Source: Autumnicola edwardsiae
GTDB taxonomy: Bacteria > Bacteroidota > Bacteroidia > Flavobacteriales > Flavobacteriaceae
Direction of reading: 5' to 3'
DNA length: 53,575 nt
Assembly (NCBI RefSeq): GCF_031846505.1
Contig: NZ_JAVRHP010000014.1
Span: 1 to 53,575 of the forward strand
Position numbers and translations under genes: made by a program. The notes beneath the pieces were generated by a model that was given only the letters and a program-made list of their open reading frames with translations, was not told the origin of the DNA and ran no database searches. The first letter of the stretch is position 1, and every line of letters begins with the position of its first letter. Shown piece after piece: positions 1-8,050 of the stretch.

Positions 1-103
1 GATCGAAGGGAAACTTACCAGCAGAAGTTATGAGGATAAAGAAGGCATAAAACGCTATGTAACCGAAGTGATTTGCAACGAAATCCTGTTGATGGGCAAG
101 TAG
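1..103 (+). CDS. ssb: Single-stranded DNA-binding protein, C-terminal fragment (partial)
   Basis: The window opens inside a plus-strand frame (first complete codon at base 2) that ends at TAG 101-103. The 33 residues include GKLTSRSYEDKEG and RYVTEV, which match the end of the OB fold in bacterial SSB proteins. SSB coats single-stranded DNA during replication, repair and recombination. The frame stops shortly after the OB fold (last residues LLMGK), so the acidic C-terminal tail that recruits partner proteins appears absent. This suggests a short accessory SSB paralogue rather than the main housekeeping one. The 5' part lies outside the window. Identification rests on a short but characteristic stretch. 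Confidence 0.75.
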   Translation, partial: IEGKLTSRSYEDKEGIKRYVTEVICNEILLMGK

Positions 104-185
104 TCGGCACAATTCCTCCAATTCCTGCAGGTCTGGAAAGCTTCTGGAAAGGTTTTGAAAAGCTTCAGAAGCACAGGTTCGATCT

Positions 186-230
186 AAAGGTGGTTTAGGT
201 TTGCTTTCATAAAATAAGCCACCTTTATTT
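186..230 (+). terminator. Putative terminator downstream of ssb
   Basis: AAAGGTGG (186-193) can pair with CCACCTTT (219-226) across a loop of about 25 nt, and ATTT follows. It sits between the plus-strand ssb end and the convergent minus-strand helicase-like gene. The large loop and weak T tract keep confidence modest. Confidence 0.4.
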
Positions 231-286
231 CTTGCTGAAAAATATTCCGGTCTTGAACCGGGAAAAGCTTACGGAAAAATCCGCAG

Positions 287-904
287 CTATTTTGCCGCGC
301 GTACCACGTCAGAATGTGACATAAAGGAGTCTTTTAACCGTTCTATTTTGGAATTGAATTCCGAAGCAAAAACCAGATATTGGCATTTGGTGATATGTGG
401 TGGAATCCGGATCAGGTCATTAAAATCCCTGCTGTTAAGAAGAAATTCGGCATCTTCCACAATAAACAATTTTAACTGACTCACATTTATTCCGGTGATC
501 TTAAAAAGCTTGAACAGCTTATTTGGAGTGGCGATCACCACATCCACACCTTCATAAATGGAAACCTTTTGCTGTTCGATATCGGGTTCGTCATAAGCGC
601 TAAAAACCCTAACATCCATATACCTGATAAACTCGTTAAATTTTTCTTCCAGTTCTAAAGCAGCCTGTTTGTCCTTTACAAAGATCAGGGCCCGCGGCGC
701 ATCTTCAAAAGCTTTGCTTTCCAAAATCTGCAAGGTGCTAATTACAATAGCCGTAGATTTCCCGCTACCCTGGGGAGCGATTGCAAAAAGGTTTTTTCCG
801 CTCTTGATCTTAGGGATTAATTTCTTCTGGAAAGGCAGGAGACTTTCATACCCCAGTCTGTCAAGCGCATCCTTAAGGGGAGTATTCAATTTTTTAAATG
901 ACAT
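287..904 (-). CDS. Single-domain DEAD-box-helicase-like protein
   Basis: 205 residues matching only the first RecA-like domain of DEAD-box RNA helicases. A Q-motif-like start (FKKLNTPLKDAL, then LLPFQKKLIP) precedes a P-loop APQGSGKS near residue 42. A Walker-B/DEAD equivalent reads VEDAEF near residue 150, with the acidic residues permuted, and an FAS replaces the SAT of motif III. The protein stops where the linker to the second RecA domain would begin, so motifs IV-VI with the arginine finger are absent. Stop and start codons are clean, so this looks like a genuine short protein rather than a truncation by the window. It might bind ATP or RNA without unwinding. The product type is clear; the function is not. 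Confidence 0.75.
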   Translation of the reverse strand: MSFKKLNTPLKDALDRLGYESLLPFQKKLIPKIKSGKNLFAIAPQGSGKSTAIVISTLQILESKAFEDAPRALIFVKDKQAALELEEKFNEFIRYMDVRVFSAYDEPDIEQQKVSIYEGVDVVIATPNKLFKLFKITGINVSQLKLFIVEDAEFLLNSRDFNDLIRIPPHITKCQYLVFASEFNSKIERLKDSFMSHSDVVRAAK

Positions 905-944
905 GTAATTTCTGGATTGTAAGCGGTAAAGGTAAGCCTTTATT

Positions 945-968
945 CAGGAGTTAAACCACTCCTGTTTT
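945..968. terminator. Hairpin between GH9 and helicase-like gene
   Basis: CAGGAGT (945-951) and ACTCCTG (958-964) form a perfect 7-bp stem with a 6-nt loop. TTTT follows on the plus strand only, although both flanking genes are on the minus strand, where the sequence after the stem is AT-rich but has no T run. It may end the GH9 transcript or be a processing site; weak call. Confidence 0.3.
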
Positions 969-994
969 AAAACCTGTTTCCTTTAAAACTGCTT

Positions 995-2764
995 TTACCT
1001 AATTGCCTCTATCGCATTGGCGAGATATACAAAAGGCGCATTCCAGTTAATCGCGATCTCATTACTGGCATAACTGCAGCGATCGTCAATGTAGGACGTT
1101 GCCGGATGTTGGTGCGCAGCTGTATACTTGTCTCCACAACCGGCGATATCCTGTTGCCCGGGGTTTGGACCGCCGGCTAATAGTCCGGGAACGGGATCTT
1201 CGTTATCGTCAGATTCAGAAGGCCTGTGGTGCGGATCTTTCGTTGACTTCTCTCCATAACCGGTCAAAAAGGAATAGCCCGTAGCATTTCTTCCCAGCAA
1301 ATAATCAAGATTGTCATTTGCAGCATTTAAATATTTATCGTCTCCGGTGATTTCATAAGCGTTCAAAAGAAGTACACCCTGGTTTCCAGCTTCTGAATTG
1401 CTGCCCCATGCAAAGTCTGATTCGTTAATTCCCATAGGGATTGCATAAGCTGAAGTTTTGGAAGATGCGACCAGGTCATCGGCCATTTTTGTAAGCTGGT
1501 CTGTTATTGCATCTATATTTACAACTTCGTTATCCTGATATTTGTCCCTGTGCCTGGCAAGAGAGTAGAGGGCAAGCGTGTTTACATTTGGCCATGCGGG
1601 AATCCCGAACTCAGATTCTAAAGAATTTTCAATGTCTGCGTCTTTGTAGTACTCCTCGTTCCCGGTGGTGATAAAAAGTTCTGTTGCGGCCCATTGCAGT
1701 TCATCTTTAAAATTTCGGTCGCCGTAGGCGCCGGTGCTTACTTCCGGATCTTGCAATTCTTTCTGGCGGTACGTTACCTCCGGGTTTTCTTTGGCCCAGT
1801 CATAGGCGTTTTCACTCATTACCAACAGCGAATCTGCCAATCCCGGCAATTCATTTTTATAATCGCTGAATATTCTTGCTGCCTGCGCAGTTACTGCTGC
1901 AAAATCTAACGTTGCCGCTGTTCCTTTTTGTACCGCCCAACGTTGTAAAGTGGCATCTTTTGGCGCCACCGCACCGTGAAAGTTTGCGCTGGTAAGTTTG
2001 TGATAAACGCCGCCATCTTCGTCCTGCATGGTCATCATCCAGCGTAAATTGTACAGTGCTTCATCAAGAAAATCAGGAAGATTATTCGAGCTCTCGGGAA
2101 TATTCAAATTCAGGGTGTCGAGGTATTCCGGAAAATCCTCATACAGCGCAAATAAAGTTCCCATGGTGATTCCGCTGTTTACGATATATTTTCCGTAATC
2201 CCCTGCATCATACCAGCCTCCGGGGCTGGAAATTGTAGATCCCGCAGGGCGATTCTCTGAGGCCGCCGAATTGTGGATTTTTACCTGATCGTCGGGATGT
2301 CCTGCTTCTCTTGCCCATTTTCCGGCGTAGGCTTCGGGTAAGTCTGTGGAAGCCCGCTGAAAATAAAAGGCTTTTATACTTGCCTTTGCCGGCTCAAAAT
2401 GCACATTTTCGGCAATTTCAAAAGGATGGCTGTTGCCAATTCCCGGTACGTGCAATACATATTCTCCTGTTTTTTCTACGGAAGAAAAATCAGCTTGTTT
2501 TACGGTTTCCTTGCTATGCGGCCATTCTTCAGCATCGCCTAGTTTTCCTGAAAAAACTTCCTTTTTATCATCTGCCGTAAGAATAGAGAAGTCGGTGGCT
2601 TCTGTAGTGGCGATAATTGCCATTTTCGGACCTTCAGGATAAAACCCTATTTGATTAACGCGGATCTTTTCTGAACCTGCATTTCCTTCATTTGACTGTG
2701 CAAAAGCTGAAAAATTCAGAAAAAAGCATATAAAAGGGATCAGAAATTTAGTTGAAAGCCTCAT
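995..2764 (-). CDS. Secreted GH9 endoglucanase-type glycoside hydrolase
   Basis: 589 residues. A signal peptide (charged start, hydrophobic core, AFAQ near residues 20-23) suggests export. Residues about 33-120 fit the Ig-like CelD_N module that precedes many GH9 enzymes (IRVNQIGFYP). The rest is the GH9 (alpha/alpha)6 barrel. It carries the hallmark sites: GGWYDAGDYGKY with the two catalytic-base Asp residues near 186 and 189, HHRP near 512-515, and DDRCSYASNEIAINWNA with the proton-donor Glu near 569. GH9 enzymes cleave beta-1,4-glucans by inversion. There is no carbohydrate-binding module and no type IX secretion C-terminal domain, so it is probably periplasmic or surface-exposed. It stands alone, 47 kb from the second GH9 gene. 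The exact substrate (cellulose, lichenan or another beta-glucan) cannot be read from sequence. Confidence 0.9.
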   Translation of the reverse strand: MRLSTKFLIPFICFFLNFSAFAQSNEGNAGSEKIRVNQIGFYPEGPKMAIIATTEATDFSILTADDKKEVFSGKLGDAEEWPHSKETVKQADFSSVEKTGEYVLHVPGIGNSHPFEIAENVHFEPAKASIKAFYFQRASTDLPEAYAGKWAREAGHPDDQVKIHNSAASENRPAGSTISSPGGWYDAGDYGKYIVNSGITMGTLFALYEDFPEYLDTLNLNIPESSNNLPDFLDEALYNLRWMMTMQDEDGGVYHKLTSANFHGAVAPKDATLQRWAVQKGTAATLDFAAVTAQAARIFSDYKNELPGLADSLLVMSENAYDWAKENPEVTYRQKELQDPEVSTGAYGDRNFKDELQWAATELFITTGNEEYYKDADIENSLESEFGIPAWPNVNTLALYSLARHRDKYQDNEVVNIDAITDQLTKMADDLVASSKTSAYAIPMGINESDFAWGSNSEAGNQGVLLLNAYEITGDDKYLNAANDNLDYLLGRNATGYSFLTGYGEKSTKDPHHRPSESDDNEDPVPGLLAGGPNPGQQDIAGCGDKYTAAHQHPATSYIDDRCSYASNEIAINWNAPFVYLANAIEAIR

Positions 2765-2926
2765 AGTTGTCTGTTTTGGGCTTAAATATAGGGATAAATT
2801 AAAATATTAATGTTGAAGTTGGACGTCCGGGAGTGTTTTTTCTGTACCAGTGATTCTCTTCTTCAGAATTTCAGGAATTTGGGGTTCATTTGTAATTTTA
2901 CAACGGTCTCTTGGAGCGAAATTCAG

Positions 2927-3829
2927 CTAAAAATAGATTTGTTGCGCCAGCCTGTACGTATTGGCGTGGGCTTCTATAATTATTTTGATTTCGGGCGAAT
3001 ATCCTCCACCCATGCTGCATTGTACGGGAATAGAGTGCTCATGGCAAAGCTGAAGTACGAAATTGTCTCGCTCCTTACAGCCGCCAACGCTGCAGGAAAG
3101 CCTGCCTAATTTGTCAGTTTTCAGGATATCCACGCCGCTGAGATAAAAGATAAAATCGGGCTTCTCTTTTTCGATAAGCGCCGGAAGTGTTTCTTTTAAA
3201 AGCTGAAGATATTCCTGGTCTCCAGTACCGTCAGGAACTTCAATATCGAGATCTGATTTCTCTTTTTTAAACGGATAATTGCCTTTGCCGTGCATAGAAA
3301 AAGTAAAAACCGAAGGGTCGTTCTCGAAAATTTCAGCAGTACCGTTGCCCTGGTGCACGTCCAGGTCTACAATCAGAATTTTTTCGGCTAATTTATTCTT
3401 CTGAAGGTAACGTGCCGCTATCGCCTGGTCATTTAACAGGCAAAAAGCCTCGCCACGATTAGAATAAGCATGATGCGTACCACCGGCAATGTTAAAAGAA
3501 ATTCCGTGCTCTAATGAAAATTGGCAACACTTCATCGTGCCGTCGGCAATAATAATCTCCCTCTCGTATAATGCTTTTGTAAGTGGAAATCCCGTCTTCC
3601 TAACCTCCCGTTCACTTAGTTCCTGGTTTTTTAAACGGGAATAATAATTGGCATCATGCACAGCAAGAATATGCTTATCGTCCGGAATTTCAGGTTCAAA
3701 GAAATTTTCTTCGGTACAGGTCCCTTCCAGTAACAATTGCTGTGGCAAAAGTTCATACTTCTCCATTGGGAAACGATGACCTTCAGGCAAAGGATGTTTG
3801 TAGATGGGATGGTAAGCGATTTTGAGCAT
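2927..3829 (-). CDS. Histone-deacetylase-family zinc amidohydrolase
   Basis: 300 residues covering the arginase/deacetylase fold of HDAC/AcuC/acetylpolyamine amidohydrolases. Visible active-site elements, in order, are GGTHHA (catalytic His pair), DLDVHQGNGT (zinc Asp and His), SGVDILKTDKLG (second zinc Asp) and GGGYSP (transition-state Tyr). The compact length and the motif spelling resemble the class IV (HDAC11-like) group found in many Bacteroidota. In bacteria these enzymes remove acetyl or longer acyl groups from small amines or lysine side chains; the substrate is unknown here. It lies 93 bp after mfd on the same strand, with a hairpin between. All catalytic residues are present, so activity is expected. 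Confidence 0.9.
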   Translation of the reverse strand: MLKIAYHPIYKHPLPEGHRFPMEKYELLPQQLLLEGTCTEENFFEPEIPDDKHILAVHDANYYSRLKNQELSEREVRKTGFPLTKALYEREIIIADGTMKCCQFSLEHGISFNIAGGTHHAYSNRGEAFCLLNDQAIAARYLQKNKLAEKILIVDLDVHQGNGTAEIFENDPSVFTFSMHGKGNYPFKKEKSDLDIEVPDGTGDQEYLQLLKETLPALIEKEKPDFIFYLSGVDILKTDKLGRLSCSVGGCKERDNFVLQLCHEHSIPVQCSMGGGYSPEIKIIIEAHANTYRLAQQIYF

Positions 3830-3876
3830 GTTCTTAATGCGGAATACTAAAGTTAAATATGCTTTTCCAGTTTTTT

Positions 3877-3910
3877 AGTTGGAGCACAGTCGGGGACTGT
3901 AGTCCAAACT
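3877..3910. repeat. 34-bp hairpin between mfd and the HDAC-like gene
   Basis: AGTTGGA-GC-ACAGTC, loop GGG, GACTGT-AG-TCCAAACT forms a long stem with one internal loop and a one-base bulge. No T run follows on the minus strand, on which both neighbours are transcribed. It could be a factor-dependent terminator, an mRNA-stabilising hairpin or a copy of a dispersed palindromic element. Confidence 0.5.
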
Positions 3911-3922
3911 AAATGTGAAAAT

Positions 3923-6900
3923 TCAGGCCTCTACATCTTCCTCTTTCTTTACCCTGAAATCAAGAGGCTCCAGAACCTTTAAAGCGGTATCAATAGAAGT
4001 TATCTTTTCAAACGTAAGAAGCAGGCGCAGGCCGGCGCGGGTTTTCTTCTCTTTCATGGTACACTTGTTCCGGTGCGTTTGTACGTACTGCAGCACCCTT
4101 GTAAAGGCATTGGTTTGGTAGAACCGCGATTGCTGGTCTGCAATAAAATAACCAATCATTTTACCCTGTTTCAGCACAACTTTTTCCAGGCCGATTTTTG
4201 AAGCGATCCATTTAATACGTACGCTGTTTAGCAGGTCAACGGCTTGTGTCGGCAAATCCCCGAAACGATCCGTGAGTTCGGCTTCGAATTTTTGCAGTTC
4301 TTCTTCCGAAGTAATATTGTTAAGTTGCGTGTACAGGTTTAGTCTTTCCGAAATATTATTGATGTAATCATCGGGGAAAAGAATTTCAAAATCGGTGTCA
4401 ATCTGCGTGTCTTTTACAAAGACCTTATCTTCAACACTTTCGTTTTCACTGTAAAGTTCCTGAAATTCATTTTCCTTCAGCTCTTCAATAGCTTCATTTA
4501 AGATTTTTTGATACGTATCAAAGCCAATTTCATTGATAAAGCCACTTTGTTCTCCGCCCAGCAAATCTCCCGCTCCACGAATTTCAAGGTCTTTCATGGC
4601 GATATTAAAGCCGCTGCCCAGTTCAGAAAATTGTTCCAGGGCAGTCATTCGCTTCCTGGCATCTTCCGTCATTGCCGAATATGGCGGAGTAATAAAATAG
4701 CAAAATGCTTTTTTGTTGCTCCGGCCAACGCGGCCGCGCATCTGGTGCAGGTCTGACAGGCCAAAGTTATTGGCGTTATTGATAAAAATGGTGTTTGCAT
4801 TGGTAACATCCAGCCCACTTTCAACAATAGTGGTGGAAACCAGCACATCAAATTCACCATTTATAAAGCTAAGCATTAATCTCTCCAGTTTCTTGCCTTC
4901 CATTTGCCCGTGACCAATCCCAATGCGGGCATCGGGAACCAGCCGCTGGATCATTCCGGCTACTTCCTTAATATTTTCAATGCGATTATGAATAAAGAAA
5001 ACCTGCCCGCCACGCTGGATTTCGTAGGAAACCGCGTCACGTATGGTTTCTTCAGAAAAGCGCACCACTGTGCTTTCTATAGGATAGCGGTTGGGCGGCG
5101 GAGTGGTAATGGTAGATAAATCCCTTGCAGCCATTAAGCTAAACTGAAGTGTACGCGGTATTGGCGTAGCCGTGAGTGTTAGCGTATCTACATTTTCCTT
5201 GATGGTTTTCAGCTTGTCCTTTACAGCCACCCCGAATTTTTGCTCTTCATCTACAATCAGCAGCCCCAGATCTTTAAATTTCACCGCTTTATTCACCAGT
5301 TGGTGTGTTCCTATTACAATATCAACTTTGCCACTTTCAAGATCTGCCAAAGTTTCCCGGCGTTCTTTTGCTGTGCGGAACCTGTTGAGGTAATCTACGG
5401 TAACAGGGAAATCTTTCAGCCTCTCCGTAAATGTTTGGTGGTGCTGAAAAGCGAGGATGGTGGTTGGCACAAGAACTGCCACCTGTTTACCATTGTCCAC
5501 GGCTTTAAAAGCAGCCCGAATGGCGACTTCAGTTTTCCCGAAACCAACGTCCCCGCAAACCAGGCGGTCCATGGGGCGCTCGTTTTCCATGTCTTCCTTT
5601 ACCGCCTGGGTGGCCGTACTTTGGTCCGGAGTGTCTTCATAAATAAAAGAAGCCTCCAGTTCATGCTGTAAATAGGAATCCGGCCCGTAAGCAAATCCTT
5701 TTTGAAGCCTTCGTTTTGCGTACAATTCAATTAAATTGTAGGCGATATGTTTAACCCGGGCCTTGGTTTTGTTCTTAAGGTTTTTCCAGGCATTGCTTCC
5801 CAGTTTATAGATCTTGGGAGGTTTCCCGTCTTTACCATTGTATTTTGAAATTTTGTGCAGCGAATGAATGCTGAGGTACAAAATATCACGCTCCCCGTAG
5901 ATCAGCTTAATAGCCTCCTGCATTTTGCCTTCCACATCAATTTTTTGCAGTCCGCCAAATTTTCCAATTCCGTGGTCGATATGCGTAACATAATCCCCAA
6001 CTTCCAGGTTGGTAAGTTCTTTTAGAGTAATTGCCTGTTTCTTGGCGTAGCCATTCTTCAGGTGGAATTTATGATAACGCTCAAAGATCTGGTGATCTGT
6101 ATAACAAATATTTTTTGCATCTTCGTCTATAAACCCCTGGAACATAGAAAGCACTACCGTTTGATACTTTACTTCCCGTTCCTGGTCGTCAAAAATTTCG
6201 TGAAAACGTTTTGCCTGCTGTTCGCTAACGCACAAAATATAATTGGTAAAACCGCTTTCCTGGTTTTCTATAAGATTGTCAATCAATAAATCAAATTGCT
6301 TGTTGAAGGAAGGCTGCGGTTTTGTACGGAAATTTATAACCTGCTGCGGACTCAAAAACGCCTGATTGCTCAGTTCTACTACTGAAAAAGTCAGCAGCTG
6401 TTTTTTAATATTTTCGGCATTGCAGAAAAGCTCAACAGGTTCGCTATGCTTTACTTCTTCTGAAAGATTTTTAAAAGCTTCTTCGGCTTTGCTGAAGAGT
6501 TTATCGATTTGTGCCGAAAACATATCGAGATTTTTGACAAAAATCACTGTATTTTCTGCAATGTATTTTAGAAAACTCTCGCGCACTTCATCCAGCCGTT
6601 TGTTTTCCACATTCGGCATAATCGAAATTTTCTTGGTCTTATCTGTAGACAGCTGGGTTTCCACATCAAAACTCCTGATGCTGTCTACTTCATCACCAAA
6701 AAATTCTATCCGGTAAGGCTCATCGTTACTGAAGGAAAAAACATCAATAATTCCTCCACGAACCGAAAATTCTCCGGGCTCGGTAACAAAATCCACTCTT
6801 TTAAACTTATACTCAAAAAGTACTTCGTTTACAAAGTCGATGGAAAGACTGTCGCCAAGAGAAATTTTTAAGGTGCTTTTGTCAAGCTCCTTCCGCGTAA

Positions 6901-7318
6901 CCACCTTTTCAAAAAGCGCATCGGGATAAGTAACGATAATTGCCGGCTTTTTTCGGGAATTTATCCGGTTTAAAACTTCGGCTCGAAGTAAAACATTTGC
7001 ATTGTCGGTCTCTTCAATCTGGTAAGGCCTGCGGTAACTTCCTGGGTAGAACAACACATTTTTTTCACCAATAAGCTGCTCCAGGTCATTTAGATAATAG
7101 GCAGCTTCTTCCTTATCATTAAACACCAGCAAAAACGGATTTTCAGCTTCTTTAAAAGCATTGGAAATCACAAAGGAAAGCGAAGAGCCAACGAGGCCTT
7201 TCAGGTGGATTTTTCCCTTTTTGTAGTCCTGGCCGGAATCGAAGGAGGCAATAGCATTTTGCAATTCCTGTTGTGGCAGGGATTGTGCAAAGCTTTGGGC
7301 AATAGCAGATTTACTCAT
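3923..7318 (-). CDS. mfd: Transcription-repair coupling factor Mfd
   Basis: 1131 residues, the normal Mfd length. Mfd removes RNA polymerase stalled at DNA damage and recruits UvrA. In order: a UvrB-homology region (about 1-330), the CarD-like RNA-polymerase-interacting domain (VGDYVTHIDHGIGKFGG, about 440-460), a RecG-like motor with P-loop GDVGFGKTE (about 590) and DEEQKFG (about 690), motif III TATPIPRTL, QMRGRVGRS in the second motor lobe, and the C-terminal autoinhibitory TRCF domain. An ATG also exists at 7345, but a strong promoter -7 box lies at 7324-7331. A transcript from that promoter would begin at or near the ATG at 7318, so I chose 7318. No frameshift is seen. Confidence 0.97.
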   Translation of the reverse strand: MSKSAIAQSFAQSLPQQELQNAIASFDSGQDYKKGKIHLKGLVGSSLSFVISNAFKEAENPFLLVFNDKEEAAYYLNDLEQLIGEKNVLFYPGSYRRPYQIEETDNANVLLRAEVLNRINSRKKPAIIVTYPDALFEKVVTRKELDKSTLKISLGDSLSIDFVNEVLFEYKFKRVDFVTEPGEFSVRGGIIDVFSFSNDEPYRIEFFGDEVDSIRSFDVETQLSTDKTKKISIMPNVENKRLDEVRESFLKYIAENTVIFVKNLDMFSAQIDKLFSKAEEAFKNLSEEVKHSEPVELFCNAENIKKQLLTFSVVELSNQAFLSPQQVINFRTKPQPSFNKQFDLLIDNLIENQESGFTNYILCVSEQQAKRFHEIFDDQEREVKYQTVVLSMFQGFIDEDAKNICYTDHQIFERYHKFHLKNGYAKKQAITLKELTNLEVGDYVTHIDHGIGKFGGLQKIDVEGKMQEAIKLIYGERDILYLSIHSLHKISKYNGKDGKPPKIYKLGSNAWKNLKNKTKARVKHIAYNLIELYAKRRLQKGFAYGPDSYLQHELEASFIYEDTPDQSTATQAVKEDMENERPMDRLVCGDVGFGKTEVAIRAAFKAVDNGKQVAVLVPTTILAFQHHQTFTERLKDFPVTVDYLNRFRTAKERRETLADLESGKVDIVIGTHQLVNKAVKFKDLGLLIVDEEQKFGVAVKDKLKTIKENVDTLTLTATPIPRTLQFSLMAARDLSTITTPPPNRYPIESTVVRFSEETIRDAVSYEIQRGGQVFFIHNRIENIKEVAGMIQRLVPDARIGIGHGQMEGKKLERLMLSFINGEFDVLVSTTIVESGLDVTNANTIFINNANNFGLSDLHQMRGRVGRSNKKAFCYFITPPYSAMTEDARKRMTALEQFSELGSGFNIAMKDLEIRGAGDLLGGEQSGFINEIGFDTYQKILNEAIEELKENEFQELYSENESVEDKVFVKDTQIDTDFEILFPDDYINNISERLNLYTQLNNITSEEELQKFEAELTDRFGDLPTQAVDLLNSVRIKWIASKIGLEKVVLKQGKMIGYFIADQQSRFYQTNAFTRVLQYVQTHRNKCTMKEKKTRAGLRLLLTFEKITSIDTALKVLEPLDFRVKKEEDVEA

Positions 7319-7323
7319 TGGTG

Positions 7324-7354
7324 CAAAGATAATTCCTGAAATCATCCCTTACAA
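7324..7354 (-). promoter_or_regulatory. Bacteroidota promoter for mfd
   Basis: Read on the minus strand: TTG (7354-7352), 20 nt, then TATCTTTG (7331-7324), matching TTG-N19/20-TAnnTTTG. Only 5 nt separate the -7 box from the mfd ATG at 7318, so the mRNA is predicted to be leaderless or nearly so. It also argues against the upstream ATG at 7345. Confidence 0.65.
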
Positions 7355-7495
7355 CAACTCAACAATTTTTTAACGCTTTGCTCCAGGCATTATTTTATAC
7401 AATCCGCTTTTTTCGCCTACAATTGGAACTTCCTTAAGAGAAAATGTGGAGTGCTGGATTTTTCTAGATAAATAGGAATTAAAGATGAATTTAAA

Positions 7496-7780
7496 TCAGG
7501 AGTTCATCTTTCTATATTTTAGTAACGCAAAAACCTGAATGGTGTCTTTAGCAACGTTTACTCTATAGATAATTTTATATCCTTTAAATGTAAGTTCCCT
7601 TATATTTTCATCCTGAAAATGAAAAGATTTTCTGAAGAGAAAAGGCATTTTCTCTAAAATTTCTAATGTCATTAGAATATCTTTCTTGAACTGGCGTGCT
7701 GCTTTAGGTTTATCTTTAGCAATATACCCAACCTGATCTGCAAGTTGTAGAGAAAAGCTTTTAAGAAGCTTAACCTTCAT
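7496..7780 (-). CDS. RelE/ParE-family toxin of a type II toxin-antitoxin pair
   Basis: 94 residues from the ATG at 7780; an in-frame ATG at 7813 would add 11 residues but would increase the overlap with the upstream gene to 44 bp. The sequence has the ParE/RelE pattern: an N-terminal helical hairpin with YIAKDKPKAARQF, then IRELTFKGYKIIYRV and a final strand IQVFALLK. Family members either inhibit gyrase (ParE) or cut mRNA on the ribosome (RelE); the target cannot be decided here, though the RELTFKGYKIIYRV pattern is more ParE-like. The start overlaps the antitoxin end by 11 bp, indicating translational coupling in the order antitoxin then toxin. Confidence 0.85.
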   Translation of the reverse strand: MKVKLLKSFSLQLADQVGYIAKDKPKAARQFKKDILMTLEILEKMPFLFRKSFHFQDENIRELTFKGYKIIYRVNVAKDTIQVFALLKYRKMNS

Positions 7781-7991
7781 ATTCTTGGATTCTTTTCTCC
7801 AGGAGTTGTTCAAGTTCGCTCATTGTAACAAATTCGGCATCCCCACTCTCTAATTCGAGGAGTTGCTTTTTCAGATAATGCTGATTTCTACCTTCTTCCA
7901 GAATTTGTAGATCTTCGGAATCAAATTGCTGTAAAGCGGAAATGACTCTTTCATATATTTTACCCTTTACTTTTATTTCGATAGTTTTCAT
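7770..7991 (-). CDS. Antitoxin of the ParE/RelE-type module
   Basis: 73 residues, acidic, with no long hydrophobic segment. An N-terminal stretch (TIEIKVKGKIYERVISALQQF) could form a strand and helix, followed by a predicted helical, charged C-terminal part rich in Glu and Leu that would wrap the toxin. It is assigned as antitoxin from its size, charge and overlap with the downstream toxin gene; I do not recognise a named DNA-binding family with certainty. Such antitoxins usually repress their own operon. Confidence 0.7.
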   Translation of the reverse strand: MKTIEIKVKGKIYERVISALQQFDSEDLQILEEGRNQHYLKKQLLELESGDAEFVTMSELEQLLEKRIQEYEG

Positions 7992-8050
7992 AGCTTCGGA
8001 ATTTATCTAATTTACTGAAAAAAAGGATTATTTTTAAAAATTTTAAAATT

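Noticed and set aside
2610..2626. 16-bp match to the intergenic repeat core inside the first GH9 gene
   Set aside because: The bases encode a normal part of the Ig-like domain (KMAIIA) in frame, so shared sequence is probably coincidental.
5240..5671. 143-codon plus-strand frame inside mfd
   Set aside because: It is antisense to conserved motor-domain codons, and the translated sequence resembles no family.
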